Source of the DNA: Silene conica
Lineage: Eukaryota > Streptophyta > Magnoliopsida > Caryophyllales > Caryophyllaceae
Reading direction: 5' to 3'
Length of the DNA: 64,000 bases
Assembly (NCBI GenBank): GCA_029255685.2
Contig: CM055312.2
Span: forward strand, 10,564,649-10,628,648
Part shown: one piece after another, positions 48,900 through 62,879 of the stretch
Position numbering within the stretch: the first letter of the stretch is position 1
Layout: every line of letters starts with the position of its first letter
Notes under the pieces: model-generated
The model's database searches: none
Seen by the model: the letters and a program-made list of their open reading frames with translations, nothing else
Told to the model about the DNA's origin: nothing
Position numbers and translations under genes: made by a program

Positions 48900-49605
48900 A
48901 ATGTGTGATTACATATTTTTCCTTATAATGTATAATTGGCCAATTGTAGCATTCGGGATACTATTGCAGAAAGAGATGACATTACAAATTTTAACCTATG
49001 TACATGGAAGGGGGCACGGCCTCATAAGAACTAAGGTTCTGGTTATTACTGACGAAAGTGTCAGGGGTTTACACAGGTCTTAGATCTGGGATCCTGTGTA
49101 CATAGATGAGGGCATAGCCCAGGGGAGTTTTTACTCCGTAATGTGTCTCATTTCAGTAATGGTAAACCGGTATTCAATATCTTGCATGTTATGATAAAAT
49201 GACAGGGTATCCCCATTGACAATGGACTGGTACGGGTAATAATTAAATAAAAAATTATTTAATTAGGACCATTGAAGGTAACTGAGATCATATTCAGTCA
49301 GTGTTGACTGATTTTGTTTATTCAAATTGTTTTCAGGTTTCTGTGCTGGGGAACCGAGGGAGTGAGTTCATTATAAATTTAAAACTCAGGATATGATTAG
49401 TATGTAATATAAGAGTTGCTGAGTAGATCTTGTAGCCTTGTATTTCCAGTACAGGAAATACGGCGGTGACGCCTTGTAATAAATTAATTTTCAAGTTATA
49501 TTTCTTTTATATATAAATAAAACGTACTCGTTTTTCCATCCGATTTGATTTCATTTTAATATAATAAATTTTAAATTTTTATTTTATTTACGGGCGTTAC
49601 ATAGG
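48900..49605 (+). repeat. Possible LTR fragment
   Basis: This segment is less AT-rich than its surroundings and ends GGGCGTTACA, like chromoviral LTR ends. It has no coding frame, no partner copy in the window and no duplicated flank that I can see. Confidence 0.3.
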
Positions 49606-50474
49606 ATTACTACATAAGGACACATGGAATTGGTCTCTTTTAAGAAGTCGTCTTTGTTATTTCAGTATTCTTAATTGAAAATCGGAATTTGGCTCGATCA
49701 AAGCTGGAAACCAAACGATCAAGCAAATGTCATTTGTGTTGGAGTCACTCATCACTCATGTAATCTTCAAGGAATTTATTACGCATAAAAATAGCATGAA
49801 CGGATGTACTTTTATTGTTGTCATTACCATATTGTTGACAATTATCTCACCAAGTTATGCCGCTACGAAGTAAATTTTTTTCTATTTTGATCTTTTGTTT
49901 ATCTTTGGTTAAAATAACATTAAAAAACAGGGTTTTCTAAGTTAAGAAGTCATTTAAAAAAAATACACCATTATCTCATGAGATTTTGAATTATGAAGTA
50001 AAATATTACCACACTTAGAGAATTAATGGTGTATTTCTTTCCTTGAATGACTTCTTAACATGTGCTCATTGGCACATGATAGAAAAACTCTTAAAAAAAC
50101 TAATTATTGATGTCATATAATTTCTTTCATATTTCGAAAGAACGGACTTCAGATGATTATACAAGTAAAGAACCGACTACTAGGAACCCTTTATTGTTTT
50201 ATTTAGCTGCATTTTATGCTTCTTTCTTTTTTTATAATTTTATATTTATACTTCAAATATTAGACAACATTAGTTAAAATAAGATAATAAAAAAGATGTT
50301 ATCTGTATTAAATTGTTAATTTATACTTGATAATGTTATTGATATTTTACATAAATGTTACTTTTTTACCATAAGAAAGAAGAATGTTATTTTATAGGTG
50401 GACATCTTGATATATACTTCATATTGAATGCCACGTGTCATAACCAAGCGAAAGACAATATATTAAAATATTAT
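49606..50474. other. Intergenic DNA without a recognisable feature
   Basis: AT-rich. There is weak inverted similarity between about 49925-50000 and 49985-50060 (the phrase AAGTCATTTAAAAAAA and its complement), perhaps an old MITE. Confidence 0.35.
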
Positions 50475-50476
50475 TA

Positions 50477-50740
50477 CTCCCTCCGTACTAGACTAATGGT
50501 AACACTTACCTAATACGGATGTACCACACCAATGATAACATTCCTTATTTGACCCGCAACATTGTCAAGTTATCTTTATATTCATTTGATATTTACGCAA
50601 AATTTCATTACATGCCTCACCTACCAACTCACAGATAAACCCACAATTATATACCACACCTACTTTTTTCCCTTTTACTCTATTTTTAAAAACATCCCAT
50701 TTTTTTTTACCACATTACCATTTATTTGGCAAGAATGGAG
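50477..50740. mobile_element. Stowaway-like MITE (264 bp)
   Basis: TA at both edges (50475-50476 and 50741-50742). The ends CTCCCTCCGTACTAGACTAA and CTCCATTCTTGCCAAATAAA (complement of the right end) share the terminal words and a following TGGTAA. The inverted repeats are imperfect, so this is an older copy. Confidence 0.65.
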
Positions 50741-51617
50741 TATTACCATATATTATATTTGTCAAACATTTAATTGTTAAGAATTATAAATTGTATTAAT
50801 TGGCAGGAATGAATAATCCAAACCATTGCCTATCTTCTAGAAATAATTTGAATTCTACTTTAACTCACAAAAATCCTAACTTTGAGTTTTTTTCCTCAAA
50901 ATAGACCAGTTGACTCGTTACCTGTTAATAAGTTAACATTTCTTCAATTAAATTTTAGAAATTGCAATAATAATCAATACTGATATGAAGCTCATACATC
51001 AATTCCCAAAATTGCTATATCACCCCCCCGTTTCACTTGTTACGCCCCCTACTTTTTAAATAATTCCCATTTTGCCCCTGAAATTTTTTTGGTTTTTGTT
51101 TTTTTTTGACGTATTGTTGACGGCCGGGTTTTAAGTTGGTTTTTTCTGAGACGGTAATTGAGATAGTTTGTGTGACGATTTTGAGACGGTTTTTGAGATG
51201 GTTCTTGAGACGGTTTTTGATAATAATTTTGTAGCCGGAATTTCAGACTTTTTGTTGAGAATGATTTTGAGACGGTATTTTGACACGGTTTTTGAGACGG
51301 CAATAATAAACAATTTTTGAGACGGTTTTTAAGACGGTTTAATTGCGAATTAGGAAAAAAATTTGGAACAATTTTGCGTATGTCTCGTAAAAATTTGTTG
51401 TTCCATCCAACAAAAGAAAAGCGTGCTAATAGTTAATATAACGACGTCGTAAATATATCATTATATCATTTTAAATTTTAAATATACAGCCGGAAAAATT
51501 ATACAGTTTCAATTTTACATAATTTACTCGAGTAATTGTACCTTTGCTCAAAAAGTTTCAAGTATTTAAAATATTCTAATCAAATATGAATATATTCTGT
51601 CTATCATATATCAATTA

Positions 51618-51700
51618 GTTGGTTTGCCCAAGTAGTTTAGGGGGAAGACTTAAGATCTTCTACACATAAGTGCGCGTGGGTTCGAACCCCACAGCCAGCT
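51618..51700 (+). tRNA. tRNA-Leu(UAA)-like gene inside a transposon, possibly decayed
   Basis: The acceptor arms GTTGGTT and AGCCAGC pair with G-U wobbles. The anticodon stem GAAGA/TCTTC closes the loop CTTAAGA, giving anticodon UAA. A long variable arm (CAC/GTG) and the T arm GTGGGTTCGAACCCCAC are perfect. A T run follows directly, a normal polymerase III stop. Two departures suggest decay: the D loop has GTAG where a GG pair is expected, and the discriminator base is T rather than the A expected for leucine tRNA. Confidence 0.8.
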
Positions 51701-51724
51701 TTTTTTCATTTTTGACCTTGGCCA

Positions 51725-51745
51725 TGTCGTGTGGACCACACGACA
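51725..51745. repeat. Perfect 21-bp palindrome
   Basis: TGTCGTGTGG and CCACACGACA flank a single A. The word GTCGTGT recurs just downstream, and ACACGAC occurs at about 51776, 51845 and 51875. Confidence 0.85.
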
Positions 51746-52210
51746 CAGCCTAGGCCATGTCGTGTCGTGTTTTTTACACGACCATTTTTTTTTTTTCCTT
51801 TTTCCGTATCTAGCAATGTTAACACTCGTATTTTTTTTATTTGTTACACGACAATTTATTATTAATTTTTTTTACACGACAATGTATTTTTTATTTTCCG
51901 TCTATAGAATAGGAGATAAGAAGATAGATTTTTAAGATGTTGCAGTAGATTTCTAAGATGTTGCAGTATTAAAGGAAGTATCAACCGTCTAATAAACCGT
52001 CTAAAAAAAATGTTTCATAAACCGTCTCTAAAAAAAACCCCAAAATCCATCTCAAAAACCGTCTTAAAAACCGTCTCAAAAACCGTCTCAAAAAAAAATA
52101 CAGAAATCATCATCATCAACGAACGTCAAAACTCAACGCAAGAGGCAAGGGCAAAATTGGAATAAATTAAAAAATAGGGGGCGTAACAAGTAAAACAGGG
52201 GGCGTGATAC

Positions 52211-55200
52211 AATCCCCAATTCCATACCCTTAACTCTTTTCTAGCACCAAGTTAACTGAAAGACCTCAGCTATTGACTCCGCCACCATCAAAATTACATA
52301 CAACGCTTCCTCCGATTATAACCCATTGACAAAATTTGCAAACCCTAAATCAAACTCCCTTAATTTTCCTGCTATATTCTTCTCCTAAATCATCTCAAAT
52401 TGAGCTCAATTCCTAATTCAATGCCCCCACTTTTATTTCCCCCTTTGATCGACCGCAATTAATGCCCTAATCGGCCACAAATTTGTGATATGGCGGCAAC
52501 AACAATGCTTCCGCTGCAAAACCTTAATCTCGGCGGAAATCTGTCGCAATTAACACCAATCTATTTAGACATGACGAGCATTTGATTCTAATATCAATTA
52601 TGGCTTAATTCTTATCCACTATATCGTAAATTCGTGTTTGATTATTTTGTGATGTTGCCTTTATACGGCCGTAGTTGCAGCAACGGGCAATTGTCAGCAT
52701 AAAAGTGCATAAATCGCCAGCGGAGCATAGGCGGTGATAATGAATGTGTAGTGATGGAAGAGTGGTCAATGGCAGTAGTTTGGGCGTGGAGTTTAACGGA
52801 AGTGGACGAAGAAGGGTGAAAGTTGTGCCATTGTAGAGGTCGGTGTAGTAGTTGGCTGGAGTGAGGGTACTTGAGCTGTCGAGTCTAGTGATAAGTGATG
52901 AAGAATGAAGATTATTGACAGAGGAGGGAGGAGGATTAACCACAAAAAAATAAGGTTGACCTGATGGTAATCGGATTTTATAGGTTAACAATGACACAAG
53001 TGCAATATGAGCAAAGAAGTGTAATAGTATGGTTTATTTTAAGTTAAACAGAAGATCGGATTATTAAGAGAAGACGACCAGTAGTTCGGATTATTCATAT
53101 CAAATAACCCTTATAAATTTACCTCAAATAACAATAGTGTAATTTGCGTTGAATTTGACAGGTTTAATATGAATACAATCCTCATTAACTTTAATCAACA
53201 TCTCCCACACATCATTAAGTGAAAAAGGGATAACATTCCAATTAATATTCCAATGAGTAGATTGGACTAAAGTACTCCATATAACTCCCACTATCACAAT
53301 TATTTGTCTTTCTTTGAATATTCTTTAAATTTGTAAAAGGTCTTTTGCTCAAAGGTATAGAAATAGATGAATGAAAAGAGTTATCTTTCAAAAAAAAATG
53401 TAAATAACACAAATTGATTAAACAATTTATTGGAGACGAATTAAATAGAGGTTAATATTAGATTCGTATAAATTGATATATATGTTAAATAAATCATGCT
53501 TTGATTCATCTTTTTTCTTGTGCTCTAATCTACTCTTCATAATATTTCTTTTAACTTAGAGTTACTTTAATTAAGGTTGATTTAAAAATATATGTCTACC
53601 ATACAATTTTACAAAGTAACAATACAACACTAACCAATGACTTAGAAATTCACAACGGTATGGTTGTATTTACCAGCATTTTGACAATTCACATTATAAA
53701 TGCATAGTTGACATTTCATAAGATGGCACCGTACTTGGATGGATGTGACAAATTTATTATTAAGCCCTAGATATCATGCTTTTGTCCTATGTATTTTATT
53801 TGATCTGTTTTAATTTTAAGACGGGACATTGAAATTTAGAACGTGAACATTGATATGCCAACGAGGTAGGAAAACCATTTTATACATCTTTACCTAAATG
53901 TGTATGAGAACGTAAACATTAACATTGACATGTCCACGGGGTAGAAAAATAACATGTGTTGCATTGCAGTAGTTCCAGTTTGTGTAATAACAATTGGTTA
54001 AATAAAATATGAAGTTTCAAACCCGTGCGTCCTTTCATCCAGATCATTTGTTTGCCTTTGGTTTGGACACAAATGCCCAGGGATAAGGAGGAGGTCAATT
54101 ATTAAATAACAAGTGAATCAAATTGAGTGTGAAGTATCAAATTGTTTATCAAGACATTCCTAATATATATATATATAAATATATATATATATGCACACAA
54201 TTGATTGAGACAACCCAAAATAAATTAAGTAAACAAATGAGTGACACAAATGAAGTCTAACATAAGGAGTTACTTATCCATTTTTGTACACAATTCAAGT
54301 TCAGATCAAGCTTAGCTCCTGAATTTGGGTGTCGTGATGGGTTATTTGAATTAGCTTAATTTTGATCAGTTTAAGTTACCTCAGCCGCTTATTTTGACCA
54401 ATTGTCAATAACTTATCAAAATTTGAGAAAAAAAATCATAACATTTAAAATTATCACAAACTTATCAAAATTGTATTGGTAGTATATAAAGTGAAATTTC
54501 TAAACTTTAATAATTTTGTAAATTTGAAAGATATATAGGTTATTAATTTTAACACTTTTCTTTTTTATCCGTATACACTGGTTCTAAAACTTGTAATTCG
54601 TAAAAAAAGGTCGAATACAAACTACAATCAACAATCAACAATCGAATCGCATGACTAGTTTAATTGCTCTTCAAACAAAAAAAAAACGTGTGGAATTTAA
54701 GAAAGCACAATAATGGTGTAATCTTCCCATGTAGATGCACTTATTGCACTATTCTTCAACAAGTAAATATACCGTCCATACTAGTTGACAAGTTGAATGA
54801 TGACAAATCCAAGCATGTGGCAAAAATAAATAAAGTACTCTGCAAATGAAAAACATGTGTGGACTGTGTTTATTTGTCAACAACCCGTATTTTTAAAACG
54901 AGTCAAATATTTATCATATATTACTAACAAATACAAAAAAATTAACATTTTGTAAACAATTTGACAAATAAATTAATACTACGTATGTATTTAACTTATT
55001 TTACGTCTGACATGAATAAATGTGTTGGTTGTCTTTCTTTTTCTTTTAGACACCAAATTAAAAAGAAAATGATTTTGAATCATACAAAACACTATACACG
55101 ACTAACTTACATAAAATTGACTTTGAACCACAAAAACTTACCAAAAAAGAAAGACTAACTAACACTTCACTAGCCTTAAAATGGAAAAAAGGACCAACGC

Positions 55201-55637
55201 CCTGACTAGATGGAATCTTGTTCTAGACAAAAAATGGTTAAGTTTAAAATAAATAATATCCGCTTTAAACAAAAATTTACAGGCTATTAAATATATCCGA
55301 GAGTTTAATAAGTACGTATCGAAAATAGCGACGGCGAATTTCCTCGTCAAATTGCGACCATGAGCTTTAATTGATCAACCAATTATTTTCTCACTTTAAT
55401 TAAATAGCATGATCCATTGACCATAGTGCGTTTTCGATACACGGTTTTTATGAATTCCTCACATTCCGGGAATTGCAGTACGATCTTTGGGTTGACCATC
55501 AAAACATAACTTGTAGGATGTCTTTATAAATCTTCTTTACTCCTCTCATTCCTTCACACAATATTTTCTCTCAATTTAAACCTAATTATTCAAGCAATTG
55601 CAAACAAACAAAAAACACGTTAATTTTTTCGTGGAAA
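52211..55637. other. Gene-poor region upstream of the reductase gene
   Basis: No confident gene. A 130-codon minus frame at 52997-52605 (KIRLPSGQPYFFVVNPPPSS near its start) is Ser/Leu/Pro-rich and unmatched; it could be a fragment of a coding gene. An AT dinucleotide run lies at about 54164-54192. The rest is AT-rich. Confidence 0.4.
55525..55530 (+). promoter_or_regulatory. TATA box of reductase gene
   Basis: CTTTATAAATC places TATAAA 108 bp before the ATG. The sequence that follows is pyrimidine- and A-rich, like a plant leader. Confidence 0.6.
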
Positions 55638-58060
<2,423 letters not shown>

Positions 58061-58528
58061 AAGTTTATGGTTTAGGATCATCATGGTCAACTCATTTTTT
58101 TTTGGATTCTTAATAATCATTGGAGATTGATTTGGGCTATTTCAAATGTACGGGGAATATTTTAGTGGTTTAATGAAATTTCATTCCCAACAAATAAATT
58201 CTGGTTATTATTGTATGTTTGATATTTCCGTTAGATTAATCACCATTATATTAATACAAGAACATTTTGTGCACTTTCGTGGTCCACATCATCGTACATT
58301 TTTTTTATTGTTAAATAAATGTAGGATCCACTACAAAAAAATATGTAACTAATTTATGAAAAAACAACTTTGATAATAGAATTTCATCAAATAAATACAA
58401 AACTTCAATAAATTACTAACCTCAGCTCCATTTATGTTGCATAAATAATATAGTATGAAAATGCAAAAATTTTCCAATATTCCACATAGTCTATCAATAA
58501 TTAAAAAAAAAAGATGAACAAAAAAAAT
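58061..58528. other. 3' flank of reductase gene
   Basis: Likely 3' untranslated region up to about 58250 (an AATAAA-like AAATAAATTC at 58191), then AT-rich DNA with no gene. Confidence 0.4.
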
Positions 58529-58530
58529 TA

Positions 58531-58846
58531 CTCCCTCTTATTCACTGTTTTCTCCCTTATTTCCTTAAACGGATTATTCAGGTTTCTTCCCTTTCTTATT
58601 TTGGTAACTTTTAATTATATTTTATTCATCTCTCTCTTCTATCACCCAACTCCGCCCAACTTTTTTACTCATATTTTATTCATTTCATTAATGTTTGTGG
58701 CTCACAATTAATTATTTTAACTCTTAACTATTCATCCATCGCTCATATTTCAAACCCCACCTTACCCATTTTTTTCAATAAAATACAATATTTCTTGAGT
58801 ATCGTGCCCCCTCAAAAGGAGAAAAAAAACCCAGAATATGAGGGAG
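58531..58846. mobile_element. Stowaway-like MITE (316 bp)
   Basis: TA at 58529-58530 and 58847-58848. The ends CTCCCTCTTATTCACTGTTT and CTCCCTCATATTCTGGGTTT (complement of the right end) are imperfect inverted repeats, both followed by TTCTCC. Confidence 0.75.
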
Positions 58847-58848
58847 TA

Positions 58849-59240
58849 TTAGATAATGAAAATATAAATTGATAAAAAAATGGTAAAAAAAACATTATTA
58901 TATTATTTTACAAGCTTTTAACTCTAACCTTTTAAAAATCATAATAGCAAATTTTCGAGAAATTATTAAATTTCAGTCATTTTTTTAAATAAGAAACAGT
59001 TCTCAACAAAAAAAATATATTAGTACTGTTATAATGTTCAATTCAAGAAATGAGACTATAAAAAGTTAATAATAAATGAACTATAAAATTCTGTGAAGTA
59101 GATTTTCTAAAGAAATTTGTTATAGATATTGAGTTTATCCATCAGAATGAGTAGATTAAAAAAATTATTATCATGATTTTATACTGAATTCGTACATTTT
59201 TTCACGGATTTAAAAATGTGTAAACTTTATTTTAAACTCT
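58849..59240. other. AT-rich spacer
   Basis: No gene or repeat boundary seen. Confidence 0.4.
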
Positions 59241-59242
59241 TA

Positions 59243-59483
59243 CTCCCTCCGTTCGATTCCACTTTGCGGGTATGCTTTATGCACAAATATTAAGAAAACC
59301 CTATTATAATATTAAAAGTACAACAAGTAGATATAAAGTGTTTGGATTATGTGTAATTTGTATGGAAAAAGTGGGCCTTAGTAGTATTATATTAATAAAA
59401 GTACAACCAAATAAGGAAACATGTAAAGTGGAGTCGAACGGACCGATAAGGAATACATGCGAAGTGGAGTCGAACGGAGGGAG
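59243..59483. mobile_element. Stowaway-like MITE (241 bp) with duplicated right end
   Basis: TA flanks at 59241-59242 and 59484-59485. The ends are strong inverted repeats: CTCCCTCCGTTCGATTCCAC against CTCCCTCCGTTCGACTCCAC. The right terminus occurs twice in tandem: the phrase AAGTGGAGTCGAACGG at 59427-59442 and again at 59462-59477. Confidence 0.88.
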
Positions 59484-59633
59484 TATTATTTTAAAAATAA
59501 ATAGAGTATAAAATATACATGTATTTTAGTTTAATATTTTTAAAAATTAATCATCATACCGATCTTATTGAAACTATACTCTGCAATTTTGCACGGATTA
59601 AAAACTAGTTTGCTTCAATAAGAAAATCACAAA

Positions 59634-59815
59634 TTCTCATTTGTAACGGGTATATCCGTCGCAAACGTGCGACGAGTCAAATAATACCCATGTGGGATAG
59701 ATAAGACAAAAGCAAAGTGCCTAAAAAGTAGCAAACTGTTTTGTTTATTCACCCATATAAAAAATATTTGGCCCGTCGTAAACATAAACAAATATACCCG
59801 TCACAAGTGAGACTT
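59634..59815. mobile_element. MITE with GTGACGGGTAT ends
   Basis: TCTCATTTGTAACGGGTATA on the left matches the complement of the right end, TCTCACTTGTGACGGGTATA. No frame inside. The same words occur in the tandem block at 60310-60545. Confidence 0.65.
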
Positions 59816-59944
59816 ACTGTAAGAAAATATATACATTCAATTTATTTGCTCATATATTTTCAAAAGATGATTAAAAAATGAGAAGGGGTGAAAAAGTTGT
59901 GCTACATTCAAAACTATTCACATAGAACATTGAAAATATAAAAC

Positions 59945-60026
59945 CGTGGACGGCAGGATTCGAACCTGCGCGGGCAAAGCCCACATGATTTCTAGTCATG
60001 CCCGATAACCACTCCGGCACGTCCAC
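59945..60026 (-). tRNA. tRNA-Ser(AGA)
   Basis: On the minus strand GTGGACG opens and CGTCCAC closes the acceptor stem, with G as discriminator. The anticodon loop CTAGAAA gives AGA. The long variable arm pairs GTGGGC with GCCCGC-type bases. The A box (TGCCGGAGTGG) and B box (GGTTCGAATCC) are intact. The 82-nt length fits a plant nuclear tRNA-Ser. Confidence 0.95.
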
Positions 60027-60309
60027 TTGATGTCAATTTGAAGGCGAGCATATTTATTTAAATATATATTTTAGACTGCAATTCACAAAATGCCATTAAT
60101 TAATTTTGGTATTTAATAAACCGTGAAGTTCATTTATTATCTAAGCTTTGTATTTGAAGTTTTGTCATAGATTTTTGTTTTGAGCGGTGCCAAAAGTATC
60201 TACTGATTCAAAATAAAACAATAATAACATTAAGTTTTATTAGTTGTTAGATTATTAAATAAATTACAGTTTATTAGTCAATTTTTAACATAAATTTTCA
60301 TTTATGACG

Positions 60310-60545
60310 GCAGTTTTTACTTATAAAATACCCATGAGAGATGAGTAGAAAGCACATGAAGCCGAAGGCACTCACTTTTTGTGAGAGGTCACAAACTTGT
60401 GACGGGATTAGCCCGTTGTAATGGATACCGTTTCTCTCACAAAATACTCATGAGAGATGAGTGGAAAAACACATAAAGGCACTCATTTTTTGTGAGAGGT
60501 CACAAGCTTGTGACAGGATTAGCCCGTCACAAGCAAGACCTGCCG
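60310..60545. repeat. Two-copy tandem repeat of about 117 bp
   Basis: The phrases CATGAGAGATGAGT and TTTTGTGAGAGGTCACAA followed by CTTGTGAC and GGATTAGCCCGT occur twice in the same order, near 60331-60420 and 60450-60528. The words resemble the ends of the MITE at 59634-59815. Confidence 0.65.
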
Positions 60546-61766
60546 ATTTTTTAATTATTATTAGTTTTTTTTAAGTTTTTTTTTCCCTTTGTTTTTTACA
60601 GTTCGGTTATTTTTTAGTGAAAGGGGAGTCTTGTTGGTAATACAAAGATCGTCATAGAATAATTTTGCAGCTAAAAATATACAATCACCGTTGTAAATTT
60701 TTGTTGTAAATTTTTGTTCATTATGGATAAGTTTGTAAACAAAACTAGTTTTGCTATCCGTGAAAATCCTGGATTATTGTTGGATGTCATTTGACTATTT
60801 TCTAATTAATTTTTCTTCTAAATTAAATAATTTGATTATTTTCTACTTGCCAATTAATAACTTGCCCATATTATTGCAATGCAATTGTATATGAAATGTA
60901 GTGGCGACAATGTAATCAATTAACATCTCATTTTTTTATTCTTCATTTTTTTCGACTTAAAAATAAATTGGGTTGAAATATTTGTTGCCAACTTGGCAGG
61001 ATAATTTTCTCCAGACGTTGGAATCATATCATTATAAATAACATTTTCAGTCATTTAAAAAATTTAGAAAATTGAGGATCATAATAACATTATATTATCT
61101 ACATAATGTTCTTTTAATTTATAGTTCGACTTGTATATAAACTATTTAGAGTTCTAGTTAATATGTGCATGTTTTGTGTTTTCTTTAGTTTATTATCAAC
61201 CCCCATTTTTTTACGACTCAAAATAAAGTGAAGTTATTAAAAACACCAAGTTTAAGCAACAATGTATTAATATAAGTAATAATTTTTTGTTTGAATGAAC
61301 AAAAAGGAAGCAAGATTGTTGTATAAAGCCAAGGTCGGGCCTAAGCTCAATAGATAGATCTTGATCTTTGGGATAATAAAAAGACTTACTTGTTGATGAG
61401 GTCTTGGCTTTTATAAAGGAAGAGGCAGCAGACAAAACCTAGAGTGATACAATGCGGGGGTGTAGCATACGTTTACGAAAAGAATGGGCAAGACCCTCCT
61501 CGTTTTATCCAAACTAGTAGTGGAAGAAAGAGAAAAAGATACAAAATAATAGAATTAGAATTTTTAATTTATTATCATCGCACTCATTAACAACATTATT
61601 GTCAAAGTGTTAACATTCTTAATTTAAACTTCTTCTATTAAAATTGATATAAAAAACAATAATGTCAACATCTTTAGCCCCCATAATTCGTATAATCGTT
61701 ATATGTACTTGTACCGGATATCATTTTTTGTCTTTACATGGTAAATAACAATTCACTGCACCATTA
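60546..61766. other. Intergenic DNA without a recognisable gene
   Basis: AT-rich. I see no supported frame or structured RNA. Confidence 0.4.
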
Positions 61767-61776
61767 TTGTATTTAA

Positions 61777-62721
61777 GGATAATTTGTGAGAAACTACCTT
61801 ATATTTATGCCCATTTGTGAACAACTACCTTACTTTTTTTTTTTTGGTTAAAAACTACCTTTCATTTTAATTTTTTGTTAAAAACTACCTAAAAAAAGTT
61901 TTGAGACCAATTTATATTTATTATTGGTTTCACACGTGTGAGTTCTCTAAATTTTCATTCTTATTTTGTCGTTAAACTTGATATCGAAGCTTATCCTTCT
62001 TATCTAAAGTTCTAAACGAAAGGGAATTATTTGCTAGTGAAGGATTTAGCAGGTCCTTTGGACTGCTACTGTAGCACATTTACAATAGGACTTCGTTATT
62101 TACACTGCAATGCCCATTACCACATTCAAAAACTTATTCACAGTAGCAGTCCAAAGGACCTGCTAAATCCTTTCACTAGCAAGTAGCACTTGGACATCCT
62201 ACTTATGCCCCCTAGGTAGTTTTTGACAAGAGAGGGAGTTACTATGGCTGCTGCAAATGAAGTATGAAGTATTGCGGCATCATACGACAATGAGTAGAAC
62301 AATATGTATAAGAAATGCATAAACCAATCAATACTAGTGCATTTTATCAAATAAATGCATGACTAACACCTATTCACTAATAGCATAAAGTTCATACAAT
62401 TTAGCTCATGTTCATCATCCGGAGCAATTATTCCACATGTTTAAAGAAAGAAATTGAAGCTAATGGCAAAAATTCCCGTTCGTTTAGAACTTTAGATAAT
62501 AAGGATAAGCTTGGATATCAAGTTTAACGACAAAATAAGAATGAAATTTAGAGAACTCACACGTGTGAAACCAATAATAAATAGAAATTGGCCTCAAAAC
62601 TTTTTTTTAGGTAGTTTTTAACAAAAAATTAAAATGAAAGGTAGTTTTTTAACCAAAAAAAAAAGTAAGGTAGTTGTTCACAAATGGGCGTAAATGTAAG
62701 GTATTTTCTCACAAATTATCT
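61777..62721. mobile_element. Non-autonomous Mutator-like element with about 240-bp TIRs
   Basis: The left arm (61777 to about 62027) is the reverse complement of the right arm (about 62471-62721) with few changes, including the inner phrase GAACTTTAGATAA. The direct repeat TTGTATTTAA flanks it at 61767-61776 and 62722-62731, the 9-10 bp size of Mutator duplications. No transposase is present. Confidence 0.88.
62033..62180. mobile_element. Palindromic MITE nested in the Mutator-like element (148 bp)
   Basis: The arms 62033-62072 and 62140-62180 are inverted repeats of about 40 bp (GCTAGTGAAGGATTTAGCAG and on) with one single-base gap, around a 67-bp loop. It is a near-perfect hairpin. Confidence 0.82.
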
Positions 62722-62879
62722 TTGTATTTAACAAAGTAAATCATTATTATTTAAATGCCCTTATAACAATTTTTTTCATATATAAAAAGTACAAATGCCC
62801 AATTTATAAAGTGTACAATTAATAATAATACAAATAACTTCGAAGAATTGAAAATATTTTAATTGATGAAGAATCAAGA

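Larger units (their letters stand above)
51020..52210. mobile_element. TIR transposon with subterminal repeats and a tRNA-Leu-like passenger (about 1.2 kb)
   Basis: The left end (51020-51078) and the complement of the right end (52155-52210) match over about 55-60 bp, including the shared core CTTGTTACGCCCCCTA and ATTTTGCCC. Inside each end the word GAGACGGTTTTT recurs, at least six times left (51150-51345) and, in complement (AAAACCGTCTC), at least six times right (51985-52095). Such subterminal arrays resemble those of CACTA elements, and the ends begin CAC...GTG, but the TIR is longer than usual. The target duplication is not clear (perhaps TA). There is no transposase frame. The centre holds a tRNA-Leu-like gene at 51618-51700 and a perfect palindrome at 51725-51745. 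Confidence 0.75.

Noticed and set aside
52605..52997. 130-codon minus frame as a gene
   Set aside because: Low-complexity Ser/Leu/Pro content, no recognised domain, no splice partners found; kept only as a remark in the gene-poor region.
59575..59612. Helitron-like 3' end (TGCAA-TT-TTGCA then CTAGT)
   Set aside because: The stem is short and no matching 5' TC end was found upstream; chance is likely in AT-rich DNA.
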